From the IMG/VR virus record IMGVR_UViG_3300026512_000370, positions 1-25,675 of that record: 25,675 nt of DNA; one strand, written 5' to 3'. The notes under the pieces were generated by a model, which was not told where the DNA came from, did no database searches, and was given only the letters and a program-made list of their open reading frames with translations. Both the position numbers and the translations under genes were made by a program. Shown piece by piece: positions 15,880-25,100 of this stretch (the first letter of the stretch is position 1; every line of letters begins with the position of its first letter). Origin of the DNA: a virus.

Positions 15880-16446
15880 ATGAAGACTTACGAAATAGGG
15901 CAAAATTTTGATGTAGTAGTTTCTACAAAAGCAACACTTTTAGGTGCAGCATCTAGTGATTTTACAATCGAGTATGCACCGACAAACGACCTTACAAACA
16001 CTACTTTAGTTGATGGTGGATTAAGTGAAATAATTGAAGCTATTAATTCAGACGATGCACACACAGCAACAGTTGATGGTAATGTTTCTTACGGAGCAGC
16101 TTTTATTAAAGTAACAAGTGGACACAATGTTGTAAGTGGCGATACAATCGAGTATGTATCAGGTAAATATGTTTTTGTTACAAAAGCAACAGATACAAAA
16201 CTTTATCTTAGAACAAAACTAAGAGCAGCACTAGCAGACGGAGCAACACTCACACAAGTTGGAAACACAGGCGTATATTCTACACCAGAGTTTGCTATCC
16301 AAGCAGAGGGAGAATATCTTGTAACTATTAAAGCACCAGAACACGGCATTATCGTTGAAGATAGAATAAAAGCTATTGATAGTACAGTAGAACAAGTTAT
16401 TGACCCAGATGCACCAGTTTATAGTGATGTAGCAGTAGCATATTAA
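15880..16446 (+). CDS. Probably abundant beta-rich virion protein
   Basis: 188 residues, preceded by a strong AAAAGGAG (15866-15873) six bases upstream and a GC-rich hairpin. It looks beta-rich: YEIGQNFDVVVSTKATLLGA, DFTIEYAPTND, AAFIKVTSGHNVVSGDTIEY, and a final strand pair (GEYLVTIKAPEHGIIVEDRI) like an Ig- or fibronectin-type sandwich. Ribosome site, separate leader and less A-biased codons suggest high expression, as for a decoration, tail-tube-like or fiber protein. No family is recognised. A weak hairpin follows. Confidence 0.65.
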   Translation: MKTYEIGQNFDVVVSTKATLLGAASSDFTIEYAPTNDLTNTTLVDGGLSEIIEAINSDDAHTATVDGNVSYGAAFIKVTSGHNVVSGDTIEYVSGKYVFVTKATDTKLYLRTKLRAALADGATLTQVGNTGVYSTPEFAIQAEGEYLVTIKAPEHGIIVEDRIKAIDSTVEQVIDPDAPVYSDVAVAY

Positions 16447-16483
16447 TCAATATTAATATTGTAAAATTAAACAAGGTAATTTA

Positions 16484-16498
16484 CCCTATTTTTTAGGG
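16484..16498 (+). terminator. Weak hairpin after the 15880 gene
   Basis: CCCTA (16484-16488) pairs with TAGGG (16494-16498) around a five-T loop. An overlapping alternative, GGTA/TACC (16475-16485 region), competes for the same bases. No T run follows. It may be a partial terminator or attenuator. Confidence 0.4.
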
Positions 16499-16519
16499 CA
16501 AAATCTATAAAGGTACAAA

Positions 16520-17128
16520 GTGGTAGTAAGAGTTGATACGACAAACCTCACAAGAGGACTTGATTTTAGTGTTTTTGTTCAAACGGACGAAGAGCCTACA
16601 ATATCACTCTATGCTTTTAATTCAGCATCTCACGAAGTGGAGGTGTTGGATTTTACAATCGTTCAAAGTGGCGTATTTTACAAAGCATTATCAAAAGCAC
16701 CTTATTTTAATGGCTACTTATTAGCTAAAATAAACGATAAATCAATACTTGTTAAAAAGATAGGAAATCCTACTCTACATTTTTTAATAGGATATAAAGA
16801 AGATTATACTATTCAATACAAACTTTTTAATGAAAATGGTATAGAAACAAGAAAAGATAACTTTATAAATATAGTGGATGGTTTTTACTATTGTGAAATT
16901 AATGAAGATATTACAATAGTAGAAACACTAAAAAAGAGGTTTATTGTGAAAGATTTAATTGCTAAAATGAATTATGATGTAATTCTTGGTGTTAGTGATT
17001 TACAAGATATAACATTACAAGATATGGATATAAATTCAACTTTAGGTGATGTTAAATTAGATGATGTTTCTCTAGATAGCATTTCAATAGATACAACATT
17101 AGCAAATGTTGAAATAAAGGAGTATTAA
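16520..17128 (+). CDS. Ig-like two-module protein with repetitive tail
   Basis: 202 residues, starting at GTG 16520, six bases after AAAGG (16509-16513); no ATG lies near. Two beta modules seem to follow each other: residues about 1-85 (FSVFVQTDEEPTISLYAFNS, then SGVFYKAL and FNGYLLAKIND) and about 86-160 (YTIQYKLFNENGIETRKDNF, then DGFYYCEI). The 'strand, GxY/F, strand' layout resembles Ig or fibronectin-like modules common in phage tails. The last 40 residues are a periodic L/I-D tail (DITLQDMDINSTLGDVKLDD, then SLDSISIDTTL), possibly a small solenoid or fiber-joining segment. Function unknown; structural by context. Confidence 0.65.
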   Translation: MVVRVDTTNLTRGLDFSVFVQTDEEPTISLYAFNSASHEVEVLDFTIVQSGVFYKALSKAPYFNGYLLAKINDKSILVKKIGNPTLHFLIGYKEDYTIQYKLFNENGIETRKDNFINIVDGFYYCEINEDITIVETLKKRFIVKDLIAKMNYDVILGVSDLQDITLQDMDINSTLGDVKLDDVSLDSISIDTTLANVEIKEY

Positions 17129-17131
17129 AAG

Positions 17132-18787
17132 ATGGGAGTAAAAGAAACACTTAACGAAATTTTAGACACGGTAGCTTTTCAAAAAGATGCAGACGGTAAT
17201 GAAATCTCCATACTTGCAAAAGCCAAAGAAGATTTAGAAGAATTTTTGTCGGAGCATACATCAATAAGTGATGATGAAAAAGCTAAAAGAATATCTGATT
17301 TTTTCACAAACACAATTACAAATGTAACAGTTCAAGCTATTATGGTAGCAGGACAAGCACCCTTACAAGATGCTCAAATAGCAGAAATACAGCAAGATAC
17401 AATAAATAAAACAAACGAGAGCGTACAAAAAGTTATAAGTATGCAGAATGAAGATAAAGCAAGATTGAATGATAGTGCAGTAAATGTTGCGAAAGCAAAA
17501 GCAGATATTGAAACATTAATCCCTGCACAAGTTCAAGAAATAAATAAAAACATAGCAATAAAAGATAAAGAGTTGTTACAAGCAGATAAAAAGCTTGATA
17601 TTATGGATAAAGATATAACGCTAAAAGAAACTCAAAATACAATAGAACTAAAAAAAGTGGATGTTATGACGCAAGACATAGCAGTAAAAACAGCACAAGT
17701 TAATATTGAAGAGAAGAAATTACCTCTTATAGAAGCACAAACAAATGTCGAAACCAAAAAGCTTGATATTATGGCTCAAGATGAACTCATTAAACAACAA
17801 GAAGTTGATATAAAAACAAAACAAGTTGATATTGAAACCAAAAAACTTGATTTAATGGATAAAGATATTTTACTGAAAGGAAAACAAGTTGATATCGAAA
17901 CCAAAAAACTTGATTTAATGGATAAAGATATCGCAGTCAAACAATCTCAAGTAGATTTAGATGCAGAAAAGATACCATTAATGCAAGCACAAACAGCGAA
18001 TGAAACCAAAAAGCTTGATATTATGGTTCAAGATGAACTCATTAAAAAACAAGAAGTTGATATAAAAACAAAACAAGTTGATATTGAAACAAAAAAACTT
18101 GATTTGATGGATAAAGATATAACACTCAAAGAAAAACAAGCAAGTATCGAAACCAAAAAACTTGATTTAATGGATAAAGATATTTTACTGAAAGGAAAAC
18201 AAGTTGATATCGAAACCAAAAAACTTGATTTAATGGATAAAGATATCGCAGTCAAACAATCTCAAGTAGATTTAGATGCAGAAAAGATACCATTAATGCA
18301 AGCACAAACAGCGAATGAAACCAAAAAGCTTGATATTATGGTTCAAGATGAACTCATTAAAAAACAAGAAGTTGATATAAAAACAAAACAAGTTGATATT
18401 GAAACAAAAAAACTTGATTTGATGGATAAAGATATTTTACTGAAAGGAAAACAAGTTGTTTTAGAAGAAAAGAAGATACCACTAATGGAAGCACAAACAA
18501 ATGTCGAAACCAAAAAACTTGACTTGATGGAAAAAGATATCGCAGTCAAACAATCTCAAATAGATTTAGATGCAGAGAAGATACCATTAATGCAAACTCA
18601 ACTTGAAACAGAACAGGAAAAATTAGGATTATTATCTGCACAATCTTTATCAGAATTAGAAAAAATACAATTATTATCAGCTCAAACAAGAGCAGTAGGA
18701 AGAAGTTTAGAAGTTAATAGAGATATAGAACATTGCAAATGCGAAACAAGCTTAAAAATAGCAGAAATTCAAGCAACAAGCTTATAA
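17132..18787 (+). CDS. Heptad-repeat coiled-coil virion protein
   Basis: 551 residues, nine bases after AAAGGAG (17116-17122). Residues 1-100 are a non-repetitive helical head. Residues about 130-500 are built of seven-residue units such as QVDIETK, KLDLMDK and DILLKGK, grouped mostly in threes (21 residues). Longer variants (QVDLDAEKIPLMQAQTANET) and shorter ones alternate, but all spacings are multiples of seven. This strongly suggests a long coiled-coil rod. Residues 235-330 recur, identical in DNA, at 340-435. The C-terminus (EHCKCETSLKIAEIQA) has two close cysteines. Similar helical-repeat proteins occur in phage tail or virion modules, but I cannot name the family. Probably a fiber shaft, spacer or length-setting rod. 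Confidence 0.75.
   Translation: MGVKETLNEILDTVAFQKDADGNEISILAKAKEDLEEFLSEHTSISDDEKAKRISDFFTNTITNVTVQAIMVAGQAPLQDAQIAEIQQDTINKTNESVQKVISMQNEDKARLNDSAVNVAKAKADIETLIPAQVQEINKNIAIKDKELLQADKKLDIMDKDITLKETQNTIELKKVDVMTQDIAVKTAQVNIEEKKLPLIEAQTNVETKKLDIMAQDELIKQQEVDIKTKQVDIETKKLDLMDKDILLKGKQVDIETKKLDLMDKDIAVKQSQVDLDAEKIPLMQAQTANETKKLDIMVQDELIKKQEVDIKTKQVDIETKKLDLMDKDITLKEKQASIETKKLDLMDKDILLKGKQVDIETKKLDLMDKDIAVKQSQVDLDAEKIPLMQAQTANETKKLDIMVQDELIKKQEVDIKTKQVDIETKKLDLMDKDILLKGKQVVLEEKKIPLMEAQTNVETKKLDLMEKDIAVKQSQIDLDAEKIPLMQTQLETEQEKLGLLSAQSLSELEKIQLLSAQTRAVGRSLEVNRDIEHCKCETSLKIAEIQATSL
17834..18120 (+). repeat. 287-base perfect direct repeat, copy 1
   Basis: Positions 17834-18120 are identical base for base with 18149-18435, offset by 315 bases (105 codons, fifteen heptads). 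Perfect identity, including third positions, shows a recent duplication inside the coiled-coil gene. Confidence 0.9.
18149..18435 (+). repeat. 287-base perfect direct repeat, copy 2
   Basis: The second copy of the unit at 17834-18120. The stretch between the copies (18121-18148) encodes a diverged heptad linker (TLKEKQASI), so the array also contains older, drifted units. Confidence 0.9.
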
Positions 18788-18800
18788 GGAAATAATAAAA

Positions 18801-20018
18801 ATGACTGTAAATAAAGCATTAGAAATAATTGATAAAATAATTGAAATTTATTTAAAAGCATACGAAGAAAATAATAGTAATTATTCACAAAAAAAACAAG
18901 AAGACGGAACTACTGAAAACATTTTAACAAAAATATCACTTCACTTTTTAACACAAGAAGATAAATTATTTTATTTAGATATGGCAATAAAAGAAATTGC
19001 ACTAAAAACAATTCCTATTAAATTAATAGAGGGAAGTGATAGTACAAGTGAAATTTATAAAAATATAAATAACAACTTCTTTATACGAACTCCAAATTAT
19101 CCAAAAGTCGGAGAAAATCTAGATATTGATAAAAGTTTATCATATGGAGTTATTTATTTAGCACTCGGAAATATGTATGTAGATTTTAATGATTATTCAA
19201 GAAAAGCATTATCACTAATAGATAATTATTCAAAATCTTCAAAAAAGAAAATCTTAGAAATTATAAATCAAACAGAAACAGAAAGCACAAGTTTTGTTAA
19301 TGTAAAATTTTCTACAAATAATGAAGACTGGCACGATAATTATCAAGATGGAGATATTTATATAAGTTTTAAAAGGGTTGATACTGGTGATTGGACGGAT
19401 GGTATTAAATTTGTAGGTGAAAAAGGACAAGATGGTGAAGCGTGCAGCGACACAAACTTTTCAAGCTTGAAAGATACTCCAGATAGTTATTCAGGAAATG
19501 CAAATAAAATTTTATCTGTAAATGCAGATGAAAATGCAATCGAATTTATAGAACCAGATAGCAGCGGTTCATCAACATTTTTAGATTTAACAGACACACC
19601 AGAAGAATATACAGCAGGAAAATATTTAGCAATTAATAGTGCAGGAGATGCCATAGAAGAAGTGGACGCACCAAGTGGAAGCACAAGAGGAAGCACCATT
19701 ATAGATGGTAGCTTAGATGCGAGCGGTACTATAAATCTTGATTTATACGATACATCAAAAAGCACTAGATGGTACTTTGAATTATCAGACGATACTACAC
19801 TTGTTTTTAATGAAAATAGCGATACAGATAGCGAAGATGTGCAAGGTTTAGCAGGAAGTATATATGTTTTTCAAATTGCAGGAAATGGATATAATCTTAC
19901 TTTTGATGATAATATTTCTAAACAAGGCGATTTTTCAATAGATGCTTCAAAAACAACTGTAATAACTTGTTTTTATGATGGATATGATTTTATAAGCATA
20001 AGCAATGTTCAATACTAA
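18801..20018 (+). CDS. Fiber protein with adaptor-like N-terminal domain
   Basis: 405 residues, ten bases after AAGGA (18786-18790). Residues about 50-145 are a divergent copy of the adaptor at 6929: YLDMAIKEIALKTIPIKL, FIRTP (94-98) and LDIDKSLSYGVIYLALGNM match its three key segments in order. Then come a strand region (DIYISFKRVDTGDWTDGIKF), a short collagen-like GEKGQDGEA, and two fiber motifs 40 residues apart beginning F220 and F260 (FLDLTDTPEEYTAGKYLAIN), a pattern widespread in phage tail fibers. Residues about 295-405 form a beta-rich C-terminal domain (TRWYFELSDDTTLVFNEN, then FDDNISKQGDFSIDASK) that could be the binding tip. The fusion suggests a fiber anchored at the neck or connector. 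Confidence 0.75.
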   Translation: MTVNKALEIIDKIIEIYLKAYEENNSNYSQKKQEDGTTENILTKISLHFLTQEDKLFYLDMAIKEIALKTIPIKLIEGSDSTSEIYKNINNNFFIRTPNYPKVGENLDIDKSLSYGVIYLALGNMYVDFNDYSRKALSLIDNYSKSSKKKILEIINQTETESTSFVNVKFSTNNEDWHDNYQDGDIYISFKRVDTGDWTDGIKFVGEKGQDGEACSDTNFSSLKDTPDSYSGNANKILSVNADENAIEFIEPDSSGSSTFLDLTDTPEEYTAGKYLAINSAGDAIEEVDAPSGSTRGSTIIDGSLDASGTINLDLYDTSKSTRWYFELSDDTTLVFNENSDTDSEDVQGLAGSIYVFQIAGNGYNLTFDDNISKQGDFSIDASKTTVITCFYDGYDFISISNVQY

Positions 20019-20030
20019 AAGAAGAATAAA

Positions 20031-21251
20031 ATGAATGAAACATTAATACCATACCCAAACCCAGATTATAATGATGAAAATTTGCTTATAAAAGAAATAG
20101 CAAATGGAAGCATAGGAAAAATATCTATGCAAGAAATGCAAAAAGGCAGGGGAATTTTTGAAAGATATTCAAAAACATTTACTACTTTTTTAATTGATAA
20201 TCAACAACTAGAGGCAAATGATATTGTTCCTTATGATTTAGCAAAAATTAAAGAAATGGCGTGGTTGCCTTATTTTGAAGAAAACAAAGAAAAACCGCCT
20301 ATTATACCTATTCACAATGATTATGCAAGAATATTAGTCTATGGCAAACAATTATTACCAGAAGAATATAATGAAAATACATCTAAAGCAAGTGAAGACG
20401 CCTATGGGATATACATAGGAAACAGTGATACAAACAAACTTTATTATTTAAACTTAGAAGATTTTACAATGGCTTTAGTAGATGATGGAGATATAAGAAA
20501 CTATGATTATTATTATGGATGCTTAATTGATAATTCAGATAATAAAGTTTATAGACTTTTTAAAGGTAAAAAATATAGTACCTCATATAACAATGATACG
20601 ACCATTAATATTTTTAGTAATAAAACCTATGGAACTTACTTAATACAACAAGATGGAAAACTTAAAGTAGTTAATAGCAAATTTGAAGATTATTATAAAA
20701 GTGTTATTGATAGTAAATATAATTTAAAAACAATAGCTATAAAAGAAATTGAATTTGATGGAACAATAGATAAATATTTACAATTAAAAAATACACCATA
20801 TATAGAAGCAGGAAATAAAAAATATTTTATTGTTTACAATAAAGATAATGATTGTTTTGAATTGAAAGAAACAAACAAAAGTATATCTGTTATTTCAAAA
20901 TATGACTTCTTATATAATATGAATTACTATTTTAAAAAAACTGGATTTAAACTAAAAACAGAAGCAAGATACAATTTACCAAAAAAAGGTTTTATATCAA
21001 GAGGAAAAATACCAGAAACAGATGATATAATTAATGTAAATGTACGATACAGTGATGATACAGATAAAGATTTTACTATGTGCTACACTAATAGTTATAT
21101 GGATGGAAACATATTTATAGCATCATATAATTTTTACCCAAGAATTAATGGTATTAAATATTCAGGTGTAAAACTATTCGGTGGGATAAAATACAATGCA
21201 GAAGAAAATAAATATTATTTTGAATTTTATAAATATGGAGAACAAAAATGA
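20031..21251 (+). CDS. Unknown beta-rich protein, tail/virion
   Basis: 406 residues, starting after AGAAG (20020-20024). It opens NETLIPYPNPDYNDENLLIK, with helical residues to about 60, then becomes strand-rich with many Y, N, D and K residues (YYYGCLIDNSDNKVYRLFKG, then YFIVYNKDNDCFELKETNK). The C-terminal part (NVNVRYSDDTDKDFTMCYTN) also looks like beta-sandwich or propeller strands. No signal peptide, membrane segment or catalytic motif. It lies between a fiber gene and the N/Q-rich gene and overlaps the latter by 4 bases, which argues for a structural role. Not recognised. Confidence 0.65.
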   Translation: MNETLIPYPNPDYNDENLLIKEIANGSIGKISMQEMQKGRGIFERYSKTFTTFLIDNQQLEANDIVPYDLAKIKEMAWLPYFEENKEKPPIIPIHNDYARILVYGKQLLPEEYNENTSKASEDAYGIYIGNSDTNKLYYLNLEDFTMALVDDGDIRNYDYYYGCLIDNSDNKVYRLFKGKKYSTSYNNDTTINIFSNKTYGTYLIQQDGKLKVVNSKFEDYYKSVIDSKYNLKTIAIKEIEFDGTIDKYLQLKNTPYIEAGNKKYFIVYNKDNDCFELKETNKSISVISKYDFLYNMNYYFKKTGFKLKTEARYNLPKKGFISRGKIPETDDIINVNVRYSDDTDKDFTMCYTNSYMDGNIFIASYNFYPRINGIKYSGVKLFGGIKYNAEENKYYFEFYKYGEQK

Positions 21252-22123
21252 GTTATTTTTCAATAAGTGATAAAAAGAACAACGAGATTTATAGAAAAGA
21301 TTTAACTAGCACAGAAACACCTAAAAATGGGCAGATGGTTAATTCTAATACAATATCAGGAAATGTAAACAATGCAGGTAACTACAATATAAATCCTCTT
21401 GTTAATCAAGCAACAAAGCAAAGAGAGTATGACCTGCCAAGCTTTGGAAATAAAAATGTACTTAGTAATGATTGGTATAATACAGCATTAAAAAGAGTTG
21501 ATGCAACAAATAAAATGAAGATGGATTTAAAAAGAAATGCTTTATTATCAAACATTATCAACCCTATGATAAGAGCTAATACAAGCAATAATCAACAAAA
21601 TATACAAAATAATCAATTTATCCAAACATTAAAAAACTCTAAATTTCAATCAAGACAAAATAGGCTAGAAAGAGAAAATCTACAAAATCAAAGACTGGCA
21701 CAACAACAAAAACAGTATGATAAAACATTAGATTTTAATACACAAAAATTTGATAGAACACACGATTTTGAAATGCAAAAGTATTTACACCCTAAACAGA
21801 AAAACATAACTCCATACCAAAAAGAGCAAATAAGAATGAAAGAAATTGATAGAAGATATAAAAATTTTGACCCAGACTATTTTAATGCACAACTTCCAGA
21901 AGATGTAGATGATGAAATTAGTGACAAAAATCGTGCAATCGCTCAAAAATATTATAAAGAGAACGGAGTGATGCCAAAGTTTAAAAGTGATAATTCGTGG
22001 TATGATGATGACTATGTAGTAGATACATCACAACAAACATCAAGTAGTAAGCCTACTCAACAAGCACAAAGCGATGAAGAAAAACAATTCAATGAGTGGA
22101 AAAAAAGACAAGGAAACTATTAA
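21248..22123 (+). CDS. N/Q-rich helical protein before the polyvalent gene
   Basis: 291 residues. The start overlaps the previous stop (ATGA), with GGAG at 21237-21240. It is rich in N, Q, K and D with few hydrophobics. Residues about 100-175 are a Q/N-rich helical coil (NNQQNIQNNQFIQTLKNSK, then RLAQQQKQYDKTLDFNTQKF). A basic segment and an acidic one (FDPDYFNAQLPEDVDDEISD) follow, and the tail is disordered (TSQQTSSSKPTQQAQSDEEK). Such flexible proteins beside large ejected proteins in podoviruses are often internal virion proteins, so that is the best guess, at low confidence. It ends the operon before a new leader. Confidence 0.6.
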   Translation: MSYFSISDKKNNEIYRKDLTSTETPKNGQMVNSNTISGNVNNAGNYNINPLVNQATKQREYDLPSFGNKNVLSNDWYNTALKRVDATNKMKMDLKRNALLSNIINPMIRANTSNNQQNIQNNQFIQTLKNSKFQSRQNRLERENLQNQRLAQQQKQYDKTLDFNTQKFDRTHDFEMQKYLHPKQKNITPYQKEQIRMKEIDRRYKNFDPDYFNAQLPEDVDDEISDKNRAIAQKYYKENGVMPKFKSDNSWYDDDYVVDTSQQTSSSKPTQQAQSDEEKQFNEWKKRQGNY

Positions 22124-22182
22124 AACCCACTTATTTTAAAAACAATTATTTGATAGGCTATCATAAAAAATAGGCTATCAAT
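22122..22182 (+). promoter_or_regulatory. Leader of the polyvalent gene with shared core and palindromic repeats
   Basis: The 60-base gap holds CTTATTTTAAAAA (22129-22141), identical to a 13-base core upstream of the capsid gene, and two copies of ATAGGCTATCA (22153-22163 and 22170-22180), 17 bases apart, each nearly palindromic (ATAG-G-CTAT). The second copy contains the probable ribosome site AGG (22172-22174). This could be a promoter with operator or a translational control site. Confidence 0.45.
22153..22180 (+). repeat. Pair of near-palindromic 11-base repeats
   Basis: ATAGGCTATCA at 22153-22163 and 22170-22180. The outer arms TGATAG and CTATCA can also pair with each other. They end two bases before the ATG at 22183. 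Confidence 0.75.
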
Positions 22183-25100
22183 ATGGACTACAAACAAGAC
22201 CCTCTTTACGCAAAATTTAAACAAGAACAAGCACAAAACAATCAGCAATCAACACCATCATATAAACAAGACCCACTTTATGCTAAATTCAAACAAGAGC
22301 AGAATAATAGTCAGTCAAGAATGGATAAAATAGATGAGTATATACCAGATTTTGCAGAGGACTTTGTTCACGGAGCAGCCAAAAACATAACTGATTATAC
22401 AGCGTCAGGAGCAAAACTATTCGGCAATAAATCTTTACAAAATAAGGCAAGAGTAGCAAGTCAGACACTAGATAGAAACATAAATAACAAATGGGTGGGC
22501 TTAGCAGGGGAAATGATAGGAGACCCTTTAAATATCACACCAGCAGGAATAGTATCTAAAGGGCAAAAAATAGGTAAGGCAGGAAGTCTTATTGAAAAAT
22601 TAGCAGTAGGTGCAACCAAAACAAAACCAAGAGCAATAGCAACAAGTATGGGATTAGGTGCAGGAATTGGTGCAGGTACAATGGTAGCTAAAGATTATGG
22701 GAATGATACCTTATCAACTGATGAAAAAGTACAGAGTGCGGAAATAGGTGCAGGCTTTGTTGCAGGATTAAATGGAATAATATCAGCAATTACAAAAGGT
22801 AGAGTTAATAATATAATTAAGCCAGAAATGATACAAGGTGCAAAAAGTGACGAAGACATAGCAAATGCAATCTTAAATAATGCAGATGCAATGGGGTTAT
22901 CGCCACAAGAAACACAAGCAATTAGTGGAGAGATTTTACAAGGCAAATACCCAAAAGTGCCAAATGAATTTAAAATTGAACAAGCAGGATTTAGAAAACC
23001 TTACGAGCCAAATTTCCAAATGAGACCAAACAATCCACCTGCAACAATGGATATAAATACAGCCTTAGCAGTATTGGCAAGGGAAGCAGATAAAAAAAGA
23101 GTAGCACAAGGTTTAGAACCTATTTATCAACATAAATATGAAGTGCAACCACAATATAAAAAAGAGAGTGTATATCCACCAAAACCAGAACAGCCTTATA
23201 ATCCAAACTTTGTAAGTGGAGATTTTAACAACAATATACCAGTACCATATAATGCAGATGCGGAGTTAATGCAAAGATACCAAAAAATAGCATCACACCC
23301 ACGATTACAAGAGCTTTTAAGTATGAGAGAAAGCATTAGTGCAAAAGATGCACAAAGTCCACAGAGAGTAGTTAGTAAAGGTGGTTATAGAGAACTTGAC
23401 GGATATGGTGGAGAGAATAAACACGCTTACGATAGACCATTATATGAAAAAAATTATGCAACTGATTTTCATTTAACTAAGCAGGACATAGGAAAGCTAT
23501 ATCGAGGGCAATATGACGATAAATTACTAAGTAAACTTGAAACTGATTTAGGAACTTTAGATAACCACCCAGACTATGCAGAGCCTATAAGTGCTATTAA
23601 TGATATTGATTATAAAGCAGAATTAGCAAAACTTGATGATACAGATGTAAAAATGAGTGAGAATGACTGGAAAGAAGCAAACGAGCTATTTAGCAAAGGG
23701 ATAGATAACTTAGCAGCAGGAACTTATGCAGGTATAGGAGAAGATGAAAACGGAAATATAACCTTTGACCCAGAGAAATTTGTTTTAGGCTTAGGTGGAT
23801 ATACAGCAGTTAAACAAGCACTTAAAAATGGAACAATAAGAGGGAAGCTTAAAGAAATAGCAACAGGTGCTATAAACAAGATTAATTTTAATCCAGAGAT
23901 ACAAAAAGAGGGTAATAGTTTTAATTCTATGTTTGTAGGAACTAAACCAAATGCTAAAGGTGCTTTTAGTGATATTGCTACTAAAAAGACTATGAAAGAG
24001 ATAGACGATAGTAAAGCTATACTTAAAGATGGTGGATTAAAAACAACAACAAGCAGAATATTAGATGATGATTTTACTTACAGAAAAGCAAAATTAAGCG
24101 ATGTTTTAGAACACGAAGAACTGTTTGAAAAATATCCACATTTAAAAAATATAGATGTAGTGGAAACATCAAAGAATGGAGCAAGTTACCACAAAGCAGA
24201 TGATAGTTTAAATATGGATGCTTATATCTTACTAAGTAAAGATTATATGAATGGTAATAGTATTACTCCAAGTGGTAAAAGAGTTTTATTACACGAGATA
24301 CAACACGCTATTCAAGATGTTGAGAAGTGGGCAAAAGGTGGAAATGCAAAGAGTATGAAAGGCAAAGACCTAGAAAATCCAAATTACACAGATGAAAAAG
24401 GGAAAAGGTTAATAGAAGTAAAAACAGAGATAGAAGATATTTTATCAAAACCAGAATACAAACAGCAATTAAATCAGTCTAACAAAGATTTTGAAGCATA
24501 CTCACAAAAGATAGATGATATTGAAAAGAAAATGGATGAACTCTATGCAGATAGAACATCATCTAAAGAAATAAGACGAGCCAAACATAAGGAAGCCAAT
24601 AAACTATCTAATGAAATTGAGCAAGTATTTTCAGACTTTAAAGAATTTTCACATAAAAAACATCCATATTTAGGCAGACTTGATAAGCTTGAAGCTGAAA
24701 AATACACTCTACCAGAAAAGTATATCTCTAAACATAGTGCTTATATGAGATTATGGGGGGAACAACAAGCAAGAGCAGTAGAGCATAGAATAAGTATGAC
24801 CCCAGAAGAGAGAGCTAGTGAGAGTTGGCAAGATACCCTCAAAAGAAAAGAGGGGGAATATAACAAGCCTATTATTAAGTATGATGGTGATGTAAGCGAA
24901 ATGAGTGTATCAAGCAAAGAAAAATACTCTAAAAAAATAGATGTACTAAAAAAACATTTAGAGGGTAAAGAACTTAATCCAGAACAACAGAAAATAGCTA
25001 ATGTATATTTAGGAAAAAGAAATATGGCAGAGTTGAAAACTGATGATATAAGTACAATTCAGAATACATTACATTTAACAAAAGGAAATGTAAAAGTAGG

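Noticed and set aside
17834-18435. CRISPR-like or satellite array
   Set aside because: The repeats are 315 bases apart, in frame, coding and without spacers; they are protein heptad repeats.
18028-18549. Two similar minus-strand open frames of 75 and 68 codons
   Set aside because: They repeat only because the plus-strand coiled-coil gene is repetitive. Their sequences are antisense readings of the heptads.
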